A DNA stretch of 11,447 nucleotides. Origin: Phycisphaerae bacterium. Lineage in GTDB: Bacteria; Planctomycetota; Phycisphaerae; UBA1845; PWPN01. Below the pieces are notes generated by a model, which saw only the letters and a list, made by a program, of their open reading frames with translations, ran no database searches and had not been told where the DNA came from. The translations under genes and the position numbers were made by a program. The stretch lies in contig PWPN01000389.1 in NCBI GenBank assembly GCA_003557125.1, forward strand, positions 1 to 11,447, written 5' to 3'. This document shows, piece by piece, positions 1-6,908 of this stretch (position 1 is its first letter; every line of letters starts with the position of its first letter).

Positions 1-44
1 ATAGACTGATCGACATATGCTGTCAATGATGGTAGAAGGCGCGC

Positions 45-671
45 ATGCCCAGCGACACACGAACCCGCATGATCACGACGGCGGCGCACCTCATCCAGGA
101 GCGCGGCCTGCACGGCGTCAGTATGCGCGACATCCTTGCCGAGAGCGGGGCACCGCGGGGATCCCTGTACTTTCACTTCCCGGGCGGCAAGGAAGCCCTG
201 GTCCACGAAGCAATGCGGATCGGAATCGACGAGGCGACCCGGGTGTTACGGGAGTGCCTGGATCATGCCGAGCACCCGGCAGAGGGTGTGCGCGCGTTCT
301 TCCGTGCGGCGACCGACGAAATGGTCGCATCGGGTTACGCCTTCGGTTGTCCGGTCGCGCCCATCGTTCTCGACGCGCCGGGTTTCGAATCCGAGCTGGC
401 GGCGACCTGCAAGACAGCGTTTCGTGAATGGACGGACATGTATCAGGGGGCCCTGGTCGACGCCGGGATGGAACCCGATAGCGCGGCCACGCTGGCGCGG
501 ATGATCGTGGCCAGCCTCGAAGGCGCCTTGATCATGGCCCGCAGCGAGCGCGATGCCGCCTGCATTACGCAGGTGGGTGAGGAGGTGGCGGCCTTGATCG
601 ACGCCCGGGTGTCGCGGGGACAGGAAAGCGCCGTGCCGAACCCGGCACGGGCGGCGTCCAGACCCTCATGA
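45..671 (+). CDS. TetR/AcrR-family transcriptional regulator, LmrA/YxaF-like
   Basis: This 208-residue protein is a one-domain-plus-sensor repressor of the TetR type, expected to bind an operator near its own or a neighbouring promoter and release it when a small ligand binds. Residues 6-52 form the TetR DNA-binding domain; the helix-turn-helix covers about 27-46 and includes SMRDILAESG and GSLYFHF. The C-terminal part carries GCPVAPIVLD at 101-110, a motif typical of the LmrA/YxaF branch. The ATG at 45 was chosen because AGAAGG (34-39) lies five bases before it and the family normally begins just ahead of the first helix. The gene converges on the DUF1330 gene, with 13 bases between the stops. 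A GC stem (631-638 with 643-650, loop AACC) sits in its last codons but has no T tract. The target genes are unknown; they may lie left of the window. The family call is firm and the ligand is unknown. Confidence 0.93.
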   Translation: MPSDTRTRMITTAAHLIQERGLHGVSMRDILAESGAPRGSLYFHFPGGKEALVHEAMRIGIDEATRVLRECLDHAEHPAEGVRAFFRAATDEMVASGYAFGCPVAPIVLDAPGFESELAATCKTAFREWTDMYQGALVDAGMEPDSAATLARMIVASLEGALIMARSERDAACITQVGEEVAALIDARVSRGQESAVPNPARAASRPS

Positions 672-684
672 TGCGGAATCCGAC

Positions 685-978
685 TCAGTCGGCTGACTCC
701 TCGAAACTTATGAGCATGACGTCGGCACCTTCCTCTCGCAGCGGGATCAGCGCCTGGTACTCGGGTGAGTCGTGCCAGCCATGCGCAGCCTGGATATTGG
801 GGAAACGCAGGACGACGACATCCGTGGCGTCGTGTTCGCCCGCCAGTACGGCTGCTCGCTCCCCCCGCATCACGAGTTCTCCATCCCAGGCCTGAAATGT
901 CGCCGGCACGCGCCGGCGATACTCGGCCCACTTGTGGGCATCCTTCACTCGAACATGCCCGATCACGTACGCAGCCAT
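685..978 (-). CDS. DUF1330 domain-containing protein
   Basis: This 97-residue protein matches the DUF1330 family, small cytoplasmic proteins with a ferredoxin-like alpha+beta fold that usually form dimers and have no agreed biochemical role. Family features visible are the opening strand AAYVIGHVRV (2-11), an RGE turn near 38-40 (usually RGG), the strand TDVVVLRFP (52-60), and the SPEYQAL plus following Arg block (71-81). The reading frame is open up to a possible start at 1008, but the ATG at 978 is preferred: AAGGGG lies about eight bases upstream and the family begins with this strand. It is transcribed towards the TetR gene and ends 13 bases from it. DUF1330 genes are often found beside unrelated regulators, so the TetR link is only positional. 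Identity is confident; function is unknown. Confidence 0.88.
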   Translation of the reverse strand: MAAYVIGHVRVKDAHKWAEYRRRVPATFQAWDGELVMRGERAAVLAGEHDATDVVVLRFPNIQAAHGWHDSPEYQALIPLREEGADVMLISFEESAD

Positions 979-1205
979 CGTCAGCCCCTTGCGTCCAACT
1001 GTGCGCACTGTCCGTCAGGCAATGGGGCCGGTCAATCTCTGACCATCGGGTACCGACGGCGTGGCGTACTCTTGGCCCCCGGAATCAATGTGCGGGATCA
1101 TGACGGAGTCTGTGTGAAGCTGGGGATTGCACGTGATCGGCGCGATGGCTGAGGTGTACTATGGCGGCGTGCCGGCGCGCGAGTGCACGGTTTCTCCCGC
1201 AAGCG

Positions 1206-1382
1206 TCAGGCCACCGTCTTGTACGTCTGGGGCTCGATCAGCGCTCGAACCAGCCAGTTGCCGGTCCGGACGTCCTCCATGCACCAGACGTAGGGCCAGG
1301 CGGTCTTCTGCAGGCTGTCGAAATGGCGCTCGGCCTGGGCACGGTCGGTGAACGTTTCCTTGATGTGGATCACGTAGGACAT
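1206..1382 (-). CDS. Small conserved-looking hypothetical protein, 58 aa
   Basis: This short frame encodes 58 residues that I do not recognise as a named family. The case for a real gene is the strong Shine-Dalgarno GGGAGGT (about 1391-1397) eight bases before an ATG at 1382. A TTG three codons upstream is a poorer start because the Shine-Dalgarno would overlap it. The composition is that of a folded soluble protein: a strand-like SYVIHIKETF, an amphipathic helix around 13-27, then aromatic-rich AWPYVWCMED and a strand-like NWLVRALIE. There is no signal peptide or membrane segment. The beta-alpha-beta order resembles half of a ferredoxin-like fold, and its opening SYVIH recalls the opening AYVIGH of the DUF1330 protein encoded next to it on the same strand. 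That similarity is short and may be coincidence. Confidence 0.6.
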   Translation of the reverse strand: MSYVIHIKETFTDRAQAERHFDSLQKTAWPYVWCMEDVRTGNWLVRALIEPQTYKTVA

Positions 1383-1496
1383 TGTCTGCAACCTCCCGAG
1401 GCATCAGCAGTGATCGGTTGGCTTCAAGTGCCTCCTGGTGACAGGTTGGTCCTCCATCCATGCGCTGCCAATGAGAACTGGTACGTAGTGGATTTT

Positions 1497-1527
1497 CCGT
1501 AGCCGCCCATGGAAACCATGCCTACGG
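1497..1527. other. Interrupted inverted repeat in a divergent intergenic region
   Basis: CCGTAG (1497-1502) is complementary to CTACGG (1522-1527), and inside it CATGG (1508-1512) pairs with CCATG (1516-1520) around an AAA loop. Unpaired CCGCC on one side and C on the other form an asymmetric internal loop. It sits between the 58-residue gene (-) and the DUF924 gene (+), about 110 bases before the latter. No T tract follows on either strand, so it is not an intrinsic terminator. It could be a protein-binding site or an RNA fold in a 5' leader. Nothing else is recognisable in 1383-1636 apart from a 10-bp palindrome ATCTCGAGAT at 1579-1588. Confidence 0.3.
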
Positions 1528-1636
1528 CGACAGGCAGCGCACGGCGCACGGGTCGATTTTCAGCTGTAGACTGTGCGCATCTCGAGATCGCTGTTCGCGG
1601 CAATGTCCGCACGAACCACTGGGGAGTCCGACAGAG

Positions 1637-2194
1637 ATGACGAAGATGGCGACGACGGACTGGCAGGATGTTATTGATTTCTGGTTCACCGATCTCGGCC
1701 CAGAACAGTGGTTCGGCAGGGATCCGGAACTCGATCGGGCGATCACGGAGCGCTTCGCGAACCTGCATGCGCGAGCAGCGCAGTGCGAGCTCTACCGGTG
1801 GCGGGATGCGGCGCGCGGCCGACTCGCCGAGGTGATTGTCCTCGACCAGTTCCCGCGCAACATTTTTCGCGACCAGTCCGGTGCGTTTGCCACTGATGCC
1901 GTTGCGCTCGCCCTGGCGCAGGAAGCGGTGGCCGCTGGAGCGGACCGGGAGCTGGAAGCAGTGGAGCGCAGCTTCCTGTACATGCCCTACATGCACAGCG
2001 AGTCACCCGCCATCCACGAGGTAGCGATGGAGCTGTACGGTCAGGAGGGCCTCGAATACAACCTCAAGTTCGAGATCGATCACAAGGCGATCATTGACCG
2101 CTTCGGCCGATATCCACATCGCAACGCCATTCTCGGACGCGAGTCAACGCCGGACGAGGAGGCGTTCCTCAAACAGCCGGGGTCGTCCTTCTGA
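1637..2194 (+). CDS. DUF924 family protein
   Basis: This 185-residue protein has the full pattern of the DUF924 family (predicted all-helical, TPR-like; cytoplasmic; biochemical role not established). Visible family blocks are VIDFWF (12-17), WFGRDPELDRAITERF (25-40), the hallmark VIVLDQFPRNIFRD (66-79), FLYMPYMHSE (113-122), RFGRYPHRNAILGR (155-168) and the terminal TPDEEAFL...SSF. Length and termini match a complete family member. The ATG at 1637 follows GGGGAG (about 1620-1625) at a loose distance. The ATG at 1646, preceded by AGAG, is an alternative start that would remove three residues. The gene stands alone, divergent from the 58-residue gene and convergent with the transporter operon, with a likely terminator behind it. 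Nothing ties it functionally to the transporter cluster. Confidence 0.92.
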   Translation: MTKMATTDWQDVIDFWFTDLGPEQWFGRDPELDRAITERFANLHARAAQCELYRWRDAARGRLAEVIVLDQFPRNIFRDQSGAFATDAVALALAQEAVAAGADRELEAVERSFLYMPYMHSESPAIHEVAMELYGQEGLEYNLKFEIDHKAIIDRFGRYPHRNAILGRESTPDEEAFLKQPGSSF

Positions 2195-2225
2195 CGAGGG
2201 CAGCCCGAATGTCTTGCGGCCGGGC

Positions 2226-2245
2226 CGGTCACACGGACCGTTTTT
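2226..2245 (+). terminator. Probable intrinsic terminator after the DUF924 gene
   Basis: CGGTC (2226-2230) pairs with GACCG (2236-2240) around the loop ACACG, immediately followed by five T residues (2241-2245). It lies about 30 bases past the DUF924 stop, in the 97-base gap between two converging genes. The stem is short but fully GC-rich and has the classic T tract on the plus strand only. On the minus strand the operon ends with a small hairpin, CGTGA/TCACG at 2284-2296, that overlaps the regulator's stop and lacks a T tract. Confidence 0.5.
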
Positions 2246-2291
2246 GCGCTCGAGGGGGGAGGCGCGGGGATATCGATCGTGCGCGTGACGC

Positions 2292-3011
2292 TCACGAACC
2301 AGAAGCACTCTGCGATTGGCGATACAGTATGATGACGCTGCGGATGTGCGAGCGCATCAATGCTTCCGCGACCACCACATCACGCTCAAGGATGGCTCGC
2401 AGGATCTGACTGTGTTCCCGGAAGGCTTCACGGATCGATTCGTTCTCGATCATCCAGCGCGAGCTGATCACCACCGCCTGGTCGTGAATTTCCTCGAGCT
2501 TCTCGGCCAGAGGACGGTTGCGGCTGAGCCAGGCGATACTGCGATGGAACTGATTGGCGTAGTCGCTGAAGGCGCCATAGTCACGTGACAGATCGAACGT
2601 CTCGTACTGCTCGAGCTGTCGGCCAAGTTCGTGAAGTTCCTTGTCCGTGGCACGCTCAATGGTGAGCCGGACCGCCATTTTCTCGAGACCTTCACGAATT
2701 TCGTAGAGATCCTGCACCTGTTCGATCGTGAACTCGCGGACGTACAGTTGCCGGCCGCGCTTCTCCAGGAAGCCTTCCTGCTCAAGCCGACGCATGGCTT
2801 CGCGAACTGGAGTTCGGCTCGTGTTGTAGCGTTCGCTGAGATCACCCTCGCGCAGCGCCAGATTCGCTTCCAGCCGCAGGGAGCCGATGTCGGCCCGGAG
2901 CAACTGGTATACCTGTTCCGAGCGGCTCTGCTGCCGTTCTTCTCCGTTGGGTGCAGCGGCGCCACTCGACGCCGTCATCCGAGGTGCCTTTCCATGGTTG
3001 ATCGCGCTCAT
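2292..3011 (-). CDS. GntR-family regulator, FadR subfamily with FCD ligand domain
   Basis: This 239-residue transcription factor is the last gene of the transporter operon. Residues about 31-95 form the GntR winged helix, including SEQVYQLLRADI and the recognition-helix region YNTSRTPVREAMRRLEQEG (62-80). Residues about 99-228 form an all-helical FCD effector domain, with the expected histidines H156 (in QFHRSIA), H200 (REHSQIL) and H222 (RSHIRSV). The family normally places an acidic or Asn metal ligand four residues before the first His; here that position is Ala152, so the metal site may be altered. FCD regulators sense small organic acids or acyl compounds and usually repress the linked uptake or catabolic genes. 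The ATG at 3011 follows GGGGA after a gap of 15 bases from the upstream ATPase gene. Met12 is a possible later start. The likely targets are the two GTATAC palindromes in the divergent control region, which would make it self-regulated through its operon. Confidence 0.92.
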   Translation of the reverse strand: MSAINHGKAPRMTASSGAAAPNGEERQQSRSEQVYQLLRADIGSLRLEANLALREGDLSERYNTSRTPVREAMRRLEQEGFLEKRGRQLYVREFTIEQVQDLYEIREGLEKMAVRLTIERATDKELHELGRQLEQYETFDLSRDYGAFSDYANQFHRSIAWLSRNRPLAEKLEEIHDQAVVISSRWMIENESIREAFREHSQILRAILERDVVVAEALMRSHIRSVIILYRQSQSASGS

Positions 3012-3026
3012 GATTCCCCGCTTGAG

Positions 3027-4022
3027 TTACGGATTCTCGATCTTCTGTGCGTTCTTCCACTCATGACATTGTACGAGATGACCGGGTGAAATTTCCTCCG
3101 TATCAGGATGGGCTTGCTCGCAGCACGGTTGACGGAGGGGGCAGCGTTTCAGGAATCGGCAACCGGCGTGGCCCTCTGTGGTCGGGTTGTACGCCTCACC
3201 CGCGATGTCTCGGGAGGAGTCCTTGCCGGTGGCTCCAATGGTGCCGAGCAAGGCCTTCGTGTACGGATGAACAGGGTGCTCGAACAACGTCTGCGTATCC
3301 GCGAATTCAACCAGTTTGCCGAAGTACATCACGCCGATCTGGTCGCAGATGTAGCGGGCGACGTGCAGATCGTGCGTAATGAACAGCATCGTGATGCCGG
3401 TCTCCGCCTGAATGTCCTTGAACAGGTTCAGGATCTGGGCGCGCACGGAAACATCGAGCTTCGACACGGCTTCATCGGCAACCAGCAATTGGGGCTCGAC
3501 GATCAGCGCCCTGCCGATCGCCACGCGCTGCAGCTGTCCCCCGGACATCTCGTGCGGATAGCGATCGCGAAATGCGGGGGAGAGACCGACCCGCGTCAGC
3601 GTTGCGTCGACGCGCTCGTCGATCCGGGCATCCGTCAGCTCATTGCGTATGCGCAGGGGAGTAGCAAGGGATTCCGCTACGCGCTGGCGCGGATTCAGCG
3701 ACGACAGAGGATCCTGGAATATCATTTGCAGGCGCTGTCGCATCGGCCGCATCTGTCTCTCTGACAGGCCCGCAATGTCGCGCCCATCGAAGATGATTTC
3801 GCCGCTGCTCGGGGTCTCGAGCCGCAAGACCGTCTTGGTGAGGGTTGTCTTGCCGCTGCCCGACTCTCCGACGAGTCCGACGATTCGACCGCGGGGGACC
3901 TGCAGATCGACTTCATCGACTGCGGTGATGAATCCGGGGCCGCGGCTGAGCACGGCGTCGATTCCGCGTTTGGTTCTGAACCGGACGGAGAGATTCCGCA
4001 GTTCCAGCAGATGGTCACTCAT
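3027..4022 (-). CDS. Peptide/oligopeptide-type ABC transporter ATPase (DppF/OppF-like)
   Basis: This 331-residue cytoplasmic ATPase is the second of the paired motors of a Dpp/Opp-type importer. Motifs are Walker A GESGSGKTT (52-60), Q-loop Q103, signature MSGGQ (159-163), Walker B LLVADE (179-184) and switch His217 (ITHD). The C-terminal oligopeptide-transporter extension carries HPYTKALL (252-259) and Cys288, 294, 300, 301 and 319 in the CRFLKRCP region. Related DppD/OppD proteins bind an iron-sulfur cluster through such cysteines. Two positions are unusual: the Walker B/D-loop reads DEAVSKLD (183-190) where the family normally has DEPVSALD. The frame is open for 84 further codons upstream, but that part overlaps the other ATPase gene and is not ABC-like. 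The ATG at 4022, four bases after the preceding stop, gives the standard family N-terminus. It should pair with the neighbouring DppD-like ATPase. Confidence 0.95.
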   Translation of the reverse strand: MSDHLLELRNLSVRFRTKRGIDAVLSRGPGFITAVDEVDLQVPRGRIVGLVGESGSGKTTLTKTVLRLETPSSGEIIFDGRDIAGLSERQMRPMRQRLQMIFQDPLSSLNPRQRVAESLATPLRIRNELTDARIDERVDATLTRVGLSPAFRDRYPHEMSGGQLQRVAIGRALIVEPQLLVADEAVSKLDVSVRAQILNLFKDIQAETGITMLFITHDLHVARYICDQIGVMYFGKLVEFADTQTLFEHPVHPYTKALLGTIGATGKDSSRDIAGEAYNPTTEGHAGCRFLKRCPLRQPCCEQAHPDTEEISPGHLVQCHEWKNAQKIENP

Positions 4023-4026
4023 GGAT

Positions 4027-5016
4027 TCACAAGGCTCCCTTGCTGTCGGCCAGCACGCAACGGACCGCCCGCTCTCCCGCAATTGTCCGCATGGGTTGGT
4101 ACTGATCACACACCGCTTGACGCTGTGGGCAGCGAGGCGCAAACCGACAGCCGCTGGGCATGTTGGTGATGGTTGGCAACTCCCCGGGGATTTCGGCGAG
4201 GCGGTCGACTTTCCCTTCGAGTTCCGTGGCCGTGCGCAACAATCCCTGTGTATAGGGGTGGCGAGGCGCATCAAGCACGTCTCGGGTCGAACCGTCCTCC
4301 ACGATCTGGCCTGCGTACATCACGACGATGCGGTCACACAGGCGCGCGGCGAGGGAAATATCGTGCGTGATGAACAGGAAGGACGCATCGGTTTCCGTGC
4401 GCAGTAACCGAAACAGTTCGATGATCTGGAACTCGACGATATTGTCGAGATTCGTTGTCGGCTCGTCGGCCACGATCAGGGCAGGGCGCAGTTGTAACAC
4501 CAATGCGATCAGCGCTCTCTGGAGCATGCCGCCGGAAAGCTCGTGCGGATAGCTCGCAATGATCTGTTGGCCATGTGGTATGCCCACCTTGCGCAGCAAT
4601 TCGACCGCCGATGCTTTCCAGGCGCCGCGACCCTGCAGGTCGGGGCGTTTCGAGGTCACGCGGCGGGCGACATGGCGGAAGTGCCAGCCGACCGTCTTGA
4701 CCGGATTGAAGGACCCGACCGGATCTTGAAAGATCATTGCAAGATCACGCCCACGCAGGGCGTCGAACTCATTTTCTCCGAGCTCGATGAGTTCCATGTC
4801 GCGGAACCGTGCGCAATCGGCGCGTACCTGCGCGTGTTGGGGCAAGAGCCGAAGCAGGGCCATGCAGGTCACCGTCTTGCCGGAACCGGATTCGCCGATG
4901 ACGCCGACAACTTCGCCCTGGCCTACACGCAGGTCTACGCCGTCCACGACCGGCGCCGACCGGGTTTCGGGGGCAAAGTCGACCTCGAGGTTTCTGACGT
5001 CCAGAAGATAATCCAT
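4027..5016 (-). CDS. Peptide/oligopeptide-type ABC transporter ATPase (DppD/OppD-like)
   Basis: This 329-residue cytoplasmic ATPase is the first of the two motors. Motifs are Walker A GESGSGKTV (41-49), Q-loop Q97, signature LSGGM (160-164; Met instead of Gln is normal in the DppD/OppD branch), Walker B LIVADE (180-185), D-loop TNLD (188-191) and His218 (ITHD). The Opp-type C-terminus has HPYTQGLL (253-260) and a cysteine set C290, C296, C303 and C320, the arrangement that carries a [4Fe-4S] cluster in some characterised DppD/OppD proteins. The ATG at 5016 shares a base with the upstream permease stop (TGATG), indicating translational coupling, and AGAGGA lies seven bases before it. A TTG one codon earlier is less well spaced. 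In contrast to its partner, its Walker B and D-loop are canonical. Confidence 0.95.
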   Translation of the reverse strand: MDYLLDVRNLEVDFAPETRSAPVVDGVDLRVGQGEVVGVIGESGSGKTVTCMALLRLLPQHAQVRADCARFRDMELIELGENEFDALRGRDLAMIFQDPVGSFNPVKTVGWHFRHVARRVTSKRPDLQGRGAWKASAVELLRKVGIPHGQQIIASYPHELSGGMLQRALIALVLQLRPALIVADEPTTNLDNIVEFQIIELFRLLRTETDASFLFITHDISLAARLCDRIVVMYAGQIVEDGSTRDVLDAPRHPYTQGLLRTATELEGKVDRLAEIPGELPTITNMPSGCRFAPRCPQRQAVCDQYQPMRTIAGERAVRCVLADSKGAL

Positions 5017-5855
5017 CAACTCGTCCTCTTGCGCAGCCGCGGATCGGCCAGGTCGCGGAATCCGTCGCCCAGCAGGTTGATGCCGAGAAGGCCTGCACTG
5101 ACAAAGAGACCGGTGAGAGTCAGGACCCAGGGAGCGCGGCGGAAGTACTCCTGGCCATCAGCCATGATGACACCGAGTGAGGGTGTGGGTGGCTGAACGC
5201 CCAGACCCAGGAAACTCAGGCCGGACTCGATGATCACGCCGAAGGCGATGCCGACCCCGGCCTGCACGAGGAGGGGGGCGGATATGTTCGGCAGGAGTTC
5301 CCGGCAAAGAAGGCGGATCGTCGACTGGCCCTGCAGTCGCGCGGCCTGGACATAGGGCTCACTCTTGATCGTGACCGTCATGTTGCGGGCAAGGCGCGCA
5401 AAAATGGGTACGTATACGAGTGCAATCGCCAGCGCGACATTCGCGACGCCAAAGCCCAGGATGACCATCAGGAAAAGGGCGAGAACGAATGCGGGGAATG
5501 CAAACAGCAGGTCCATGACCCGCATGGGGGCACTGTCGTAGAACCGGCCAATGTAGCCGGCAGCCATGCCGATCAGAGTGCCGAGAACGGCAGCGAGAGT
5601 GACCCCGGTAATGCTGATGCCCAGGGAAATGCGAGCACCGTACAACACCCTTACCAACACGTCGCGCCCGTAGGAATCCGTCCCGAAGGGATGGGCGAGG
5701 CTTGGTGCTTCGAGAATGCGATCGTACGCGGTTGCTGTCAGCGAATGGGGGATCAGGATCGGTCCCAGCACGATGGAAAGCAGGAACAGGCTGGTGATGA
5801 TGAGACCTGCCATGGCCATCGAGTTGCTGCGTATGCTTTGCCAGATGCGCCGCAT
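5016..5855 (-). CDS. ABC transporter permease, DppC/OppC-like
   Basis: This 279-residue inner-membrane protein is one half of the importer channel. It has the N-terminal OppC-type segment with one helix (about 15-37), then AHPFGTDSYGRDVLVRVLYG (54-73), a hallmark of DppC/OppC proteins. Further helices follow at about 78-100, 113-135, 137-157, 197-217 and 243-263. The cytoplasmic EAA loop that docks on the ATPases is at 166-190 (EPYVQAARLQG then LLPN). The usual A-x-G core is kept at G176. The C-terminus has the typical SFLGLGVQPPTPSLG and GDGFRDLADPRLR blocks, so the gene is complete. The start at 5855 follows GAGG, which overlaps the upstream permease's stop codon region; the gap is six bases. 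Its partner is the DppB-like permease. Confidence 0.95.
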   Translation of the reverse strand: MRRIWQSIRSNSMAMAGLIITSLFLLSIVLGPILIPHSLTATAYDRILEAPSLAHPFGTDSYGRDVLVRVLYGARISLGISITGVTLAAVLGTLIGMAAGYIGRFYDSAPMRVMDLLFAFPAFVLALFLMVILGFGVANVALAIALVYVPIFARLARNMTVTIKSEPYVQAARLQGQSTIRLLCRELLPNISAPLLVQAGVGIAFGVIIESGLSFLGLGVQPPTPSLGVIMADGQEYFRRAPWVLTLTGLFVSAGLLGINLLGDGFRDLADPRLRKRTS

Positions 5856-5861
5856 GTCAGG

Positions 5862-6815
5862 TTACCTCGTGCGTTTCGGGTCAAGCAGGGCGCAGACGAT
5901 GTCCACGACGAGATTCACGACCAGTACCGTCACCAGAAAGACGATCGCGCAAGCCTGCACAACCGCGTAGTCCCGGGCGAAGGCGGCATCGACCATGAGT
6001 GAACCGATACCGGGTATGCCGAACACGCGTTCGATGACGACAACGCCACCCAGCAGGTAGCGCACCTGGAGCCCCACGATCACGACGAAGGCGATGATCG
6101 AGTTGCGGAATATATAGTTCCAGAATACGAAAGAACGACTGAAACCGAACGACCGCGCAACGGTTACATAGTCCTTGCGCATGTTCTCCAGCAGGGCCGA
6201 TCGCAGCGTGCGCGCGAAGACGGCGGCCATGGGTGCGGCGACCGCGAGCGCCGGGAGGAAGCCACTGTGGAGGGCGCCGGCGAAGGACACGAGTGGACTC
6301 TCGAAACCGTAGGCGGGAAACAGTCCGAGGGTCAGCGCGAAGACCAGGATGAGGACGAACCCGAGCCAGAAGTCCGGCATGGACACGCCGAGGACAGCAA
6401 ATGATGTCGCGATGGTATCGGGTGCCTTGCCATGCTTGATGGCGGCAATGGTGCCCATCGTCATGGCCAGCATCAGCGCCAGGAGAATGGCGTAGATGCC
6501 GATGAATACGGTGTTGGGGATCCGTGCTACCAGCAAGTGGCTGATCGGCACGTCAGAGGCGAGCGTCATGGATTGCCCGAGATCCGCGCTCATGATGCCC
6601 CAGAGCCAATGCAGAAACTGTTGTGCCAGGGGCGCGTCGAGATGGTGTTCGGCCCGGAAGCGGGCAATAGCCTCCGGGCTCGCGTGCTCGCCCAGCGCCG
6701 ACAGTGCGGGGTCCCCCGGCATTGCCTGCATCGCGAAGAACACGACCGCGGCCCCGACCAGAGTGGTCAGGAGTACACCGGAAACACGCAGGAGAATGTA
6801 CTGGAGAATCTTCAT
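5862..6815 (-). CDS. ABC transporter permease, DppB/OppB-like
   Basis: This 317-residue inner-membrane protein is the other channel subunit. Family marks are the N-terminal helix (about 10-30) ending in MPGDP (32-36), about six predicted membrane helices (others near 100-125, 135-168, 185-205, 238-262 and 287-309), the EAA loop at 215-239 (DYVTVARSFG, with FRNS at its end), FGIPGIG (265-271), RDYAVVQ (281-287) and the C-terminal DPKRTR. Length is normal for DppB. The EAA core reads A-R-S-F-G where A-R-A-K-G is common, a mild variation. The start at 6815 has only a weak ribosome site (GGTGACGAG). It is separated from the binding-protein gene by 93 bases that contain a strong hairpin, so it may be translated and transcribed at a lower level than that gene. 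Confidence 0.95.
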   Translation of the reverse strand: MKILQYILLRVSGVLLTTLVGAAVVFFAMQAMPGDPALSALGEHASPEAIARFRAEHHLDAPLAQQFLHWLWGIMSADLGQSMTLASDVPISHLLVARIPNTVFIGIYAILLALMLAMTMGTIAAIKHGKAPDTIATSFAVLGVSMPDFWLGFVLILVFALTLGLFPAYGFESPLVSFAGALHSGFLPALAVAAPMAAVFARTLRSALLENMRKDYVTVARSFGFSRSFVFWNYIFRNSIIAFVVIVGLQVRYLLGGVVVIERVFGIPGIGSLMVDAAFARDYAVVQACAIVFLVTVLVVNLVVDIVCALLDPKRTR

Positions 6816-6856
6816 GCAGTACTCGTCACCAGGCAGTGGCAGGAATGGAAATCCTT

Positions 6857-6887
6857 GCGCGGTCCCGCCAGGGTGGCGGGACCGCGC
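6857..6887 (-). other. Intercistronic 13-bp hairpin between binding-protein and permease genes
   Basis: GCGCGGTCCCGCC (6857-6869) and GGCGGGACCGCGC (6875-6887) are perfect inverted repeats separated by five bases. On the minus-strand transcript the stem starts 21 bases after the binding-protein stop, and its far side is followed by AAGGATTT rather than a U tract. It is therefore unlikely to be a simple terminator. In ABC operons such stems commonly protect the upstream mRNA from 3' decay or partly attenuate transcription, giving excess binding protein over membrane subunits. Confidence 0.7.
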
Positions 6888-6908
6888 CCAGAGTGCCGTG
6901 CAACCGAA

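Noticed and set aside
1..30. Possible TetR operator upstream of the TetR gene (TAGAC...)
   Set aside because: A TAGAC half-site like those of LmrA/YxaF-type operators is visible, but only about half the positions form a palindrome and the promoter is cut by the window edge.
631..650. 8-bp GC hairpin at the end of the TetR gene as a terminator
   Set aside because: It lies within the coding sequence and has no T tract on either strand.
1424..1996. 190-codon minus-strand frame across the divergent gap and the DUF924 gene
   Set aside because: It has no family resemblance and overlaps the well-supported DUF924 gene antisense for most of its length.
4023..4274. 84-residue N-terminal extension of the DppF-like ATPase frame
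   Set aside because: It overlaps the DppD-like ATPase coding region and does not resemble ABC sequence. The internal ATG at 4022, right after the preceding stop, gives the normal family start.
5411..5418. CGTATACG palindrome in the DppC-like gene
   Set aside because: It shares only the GTATAC core with the promoter palindromes, lies deep in a coding region, and is expected about once by chance in this length.
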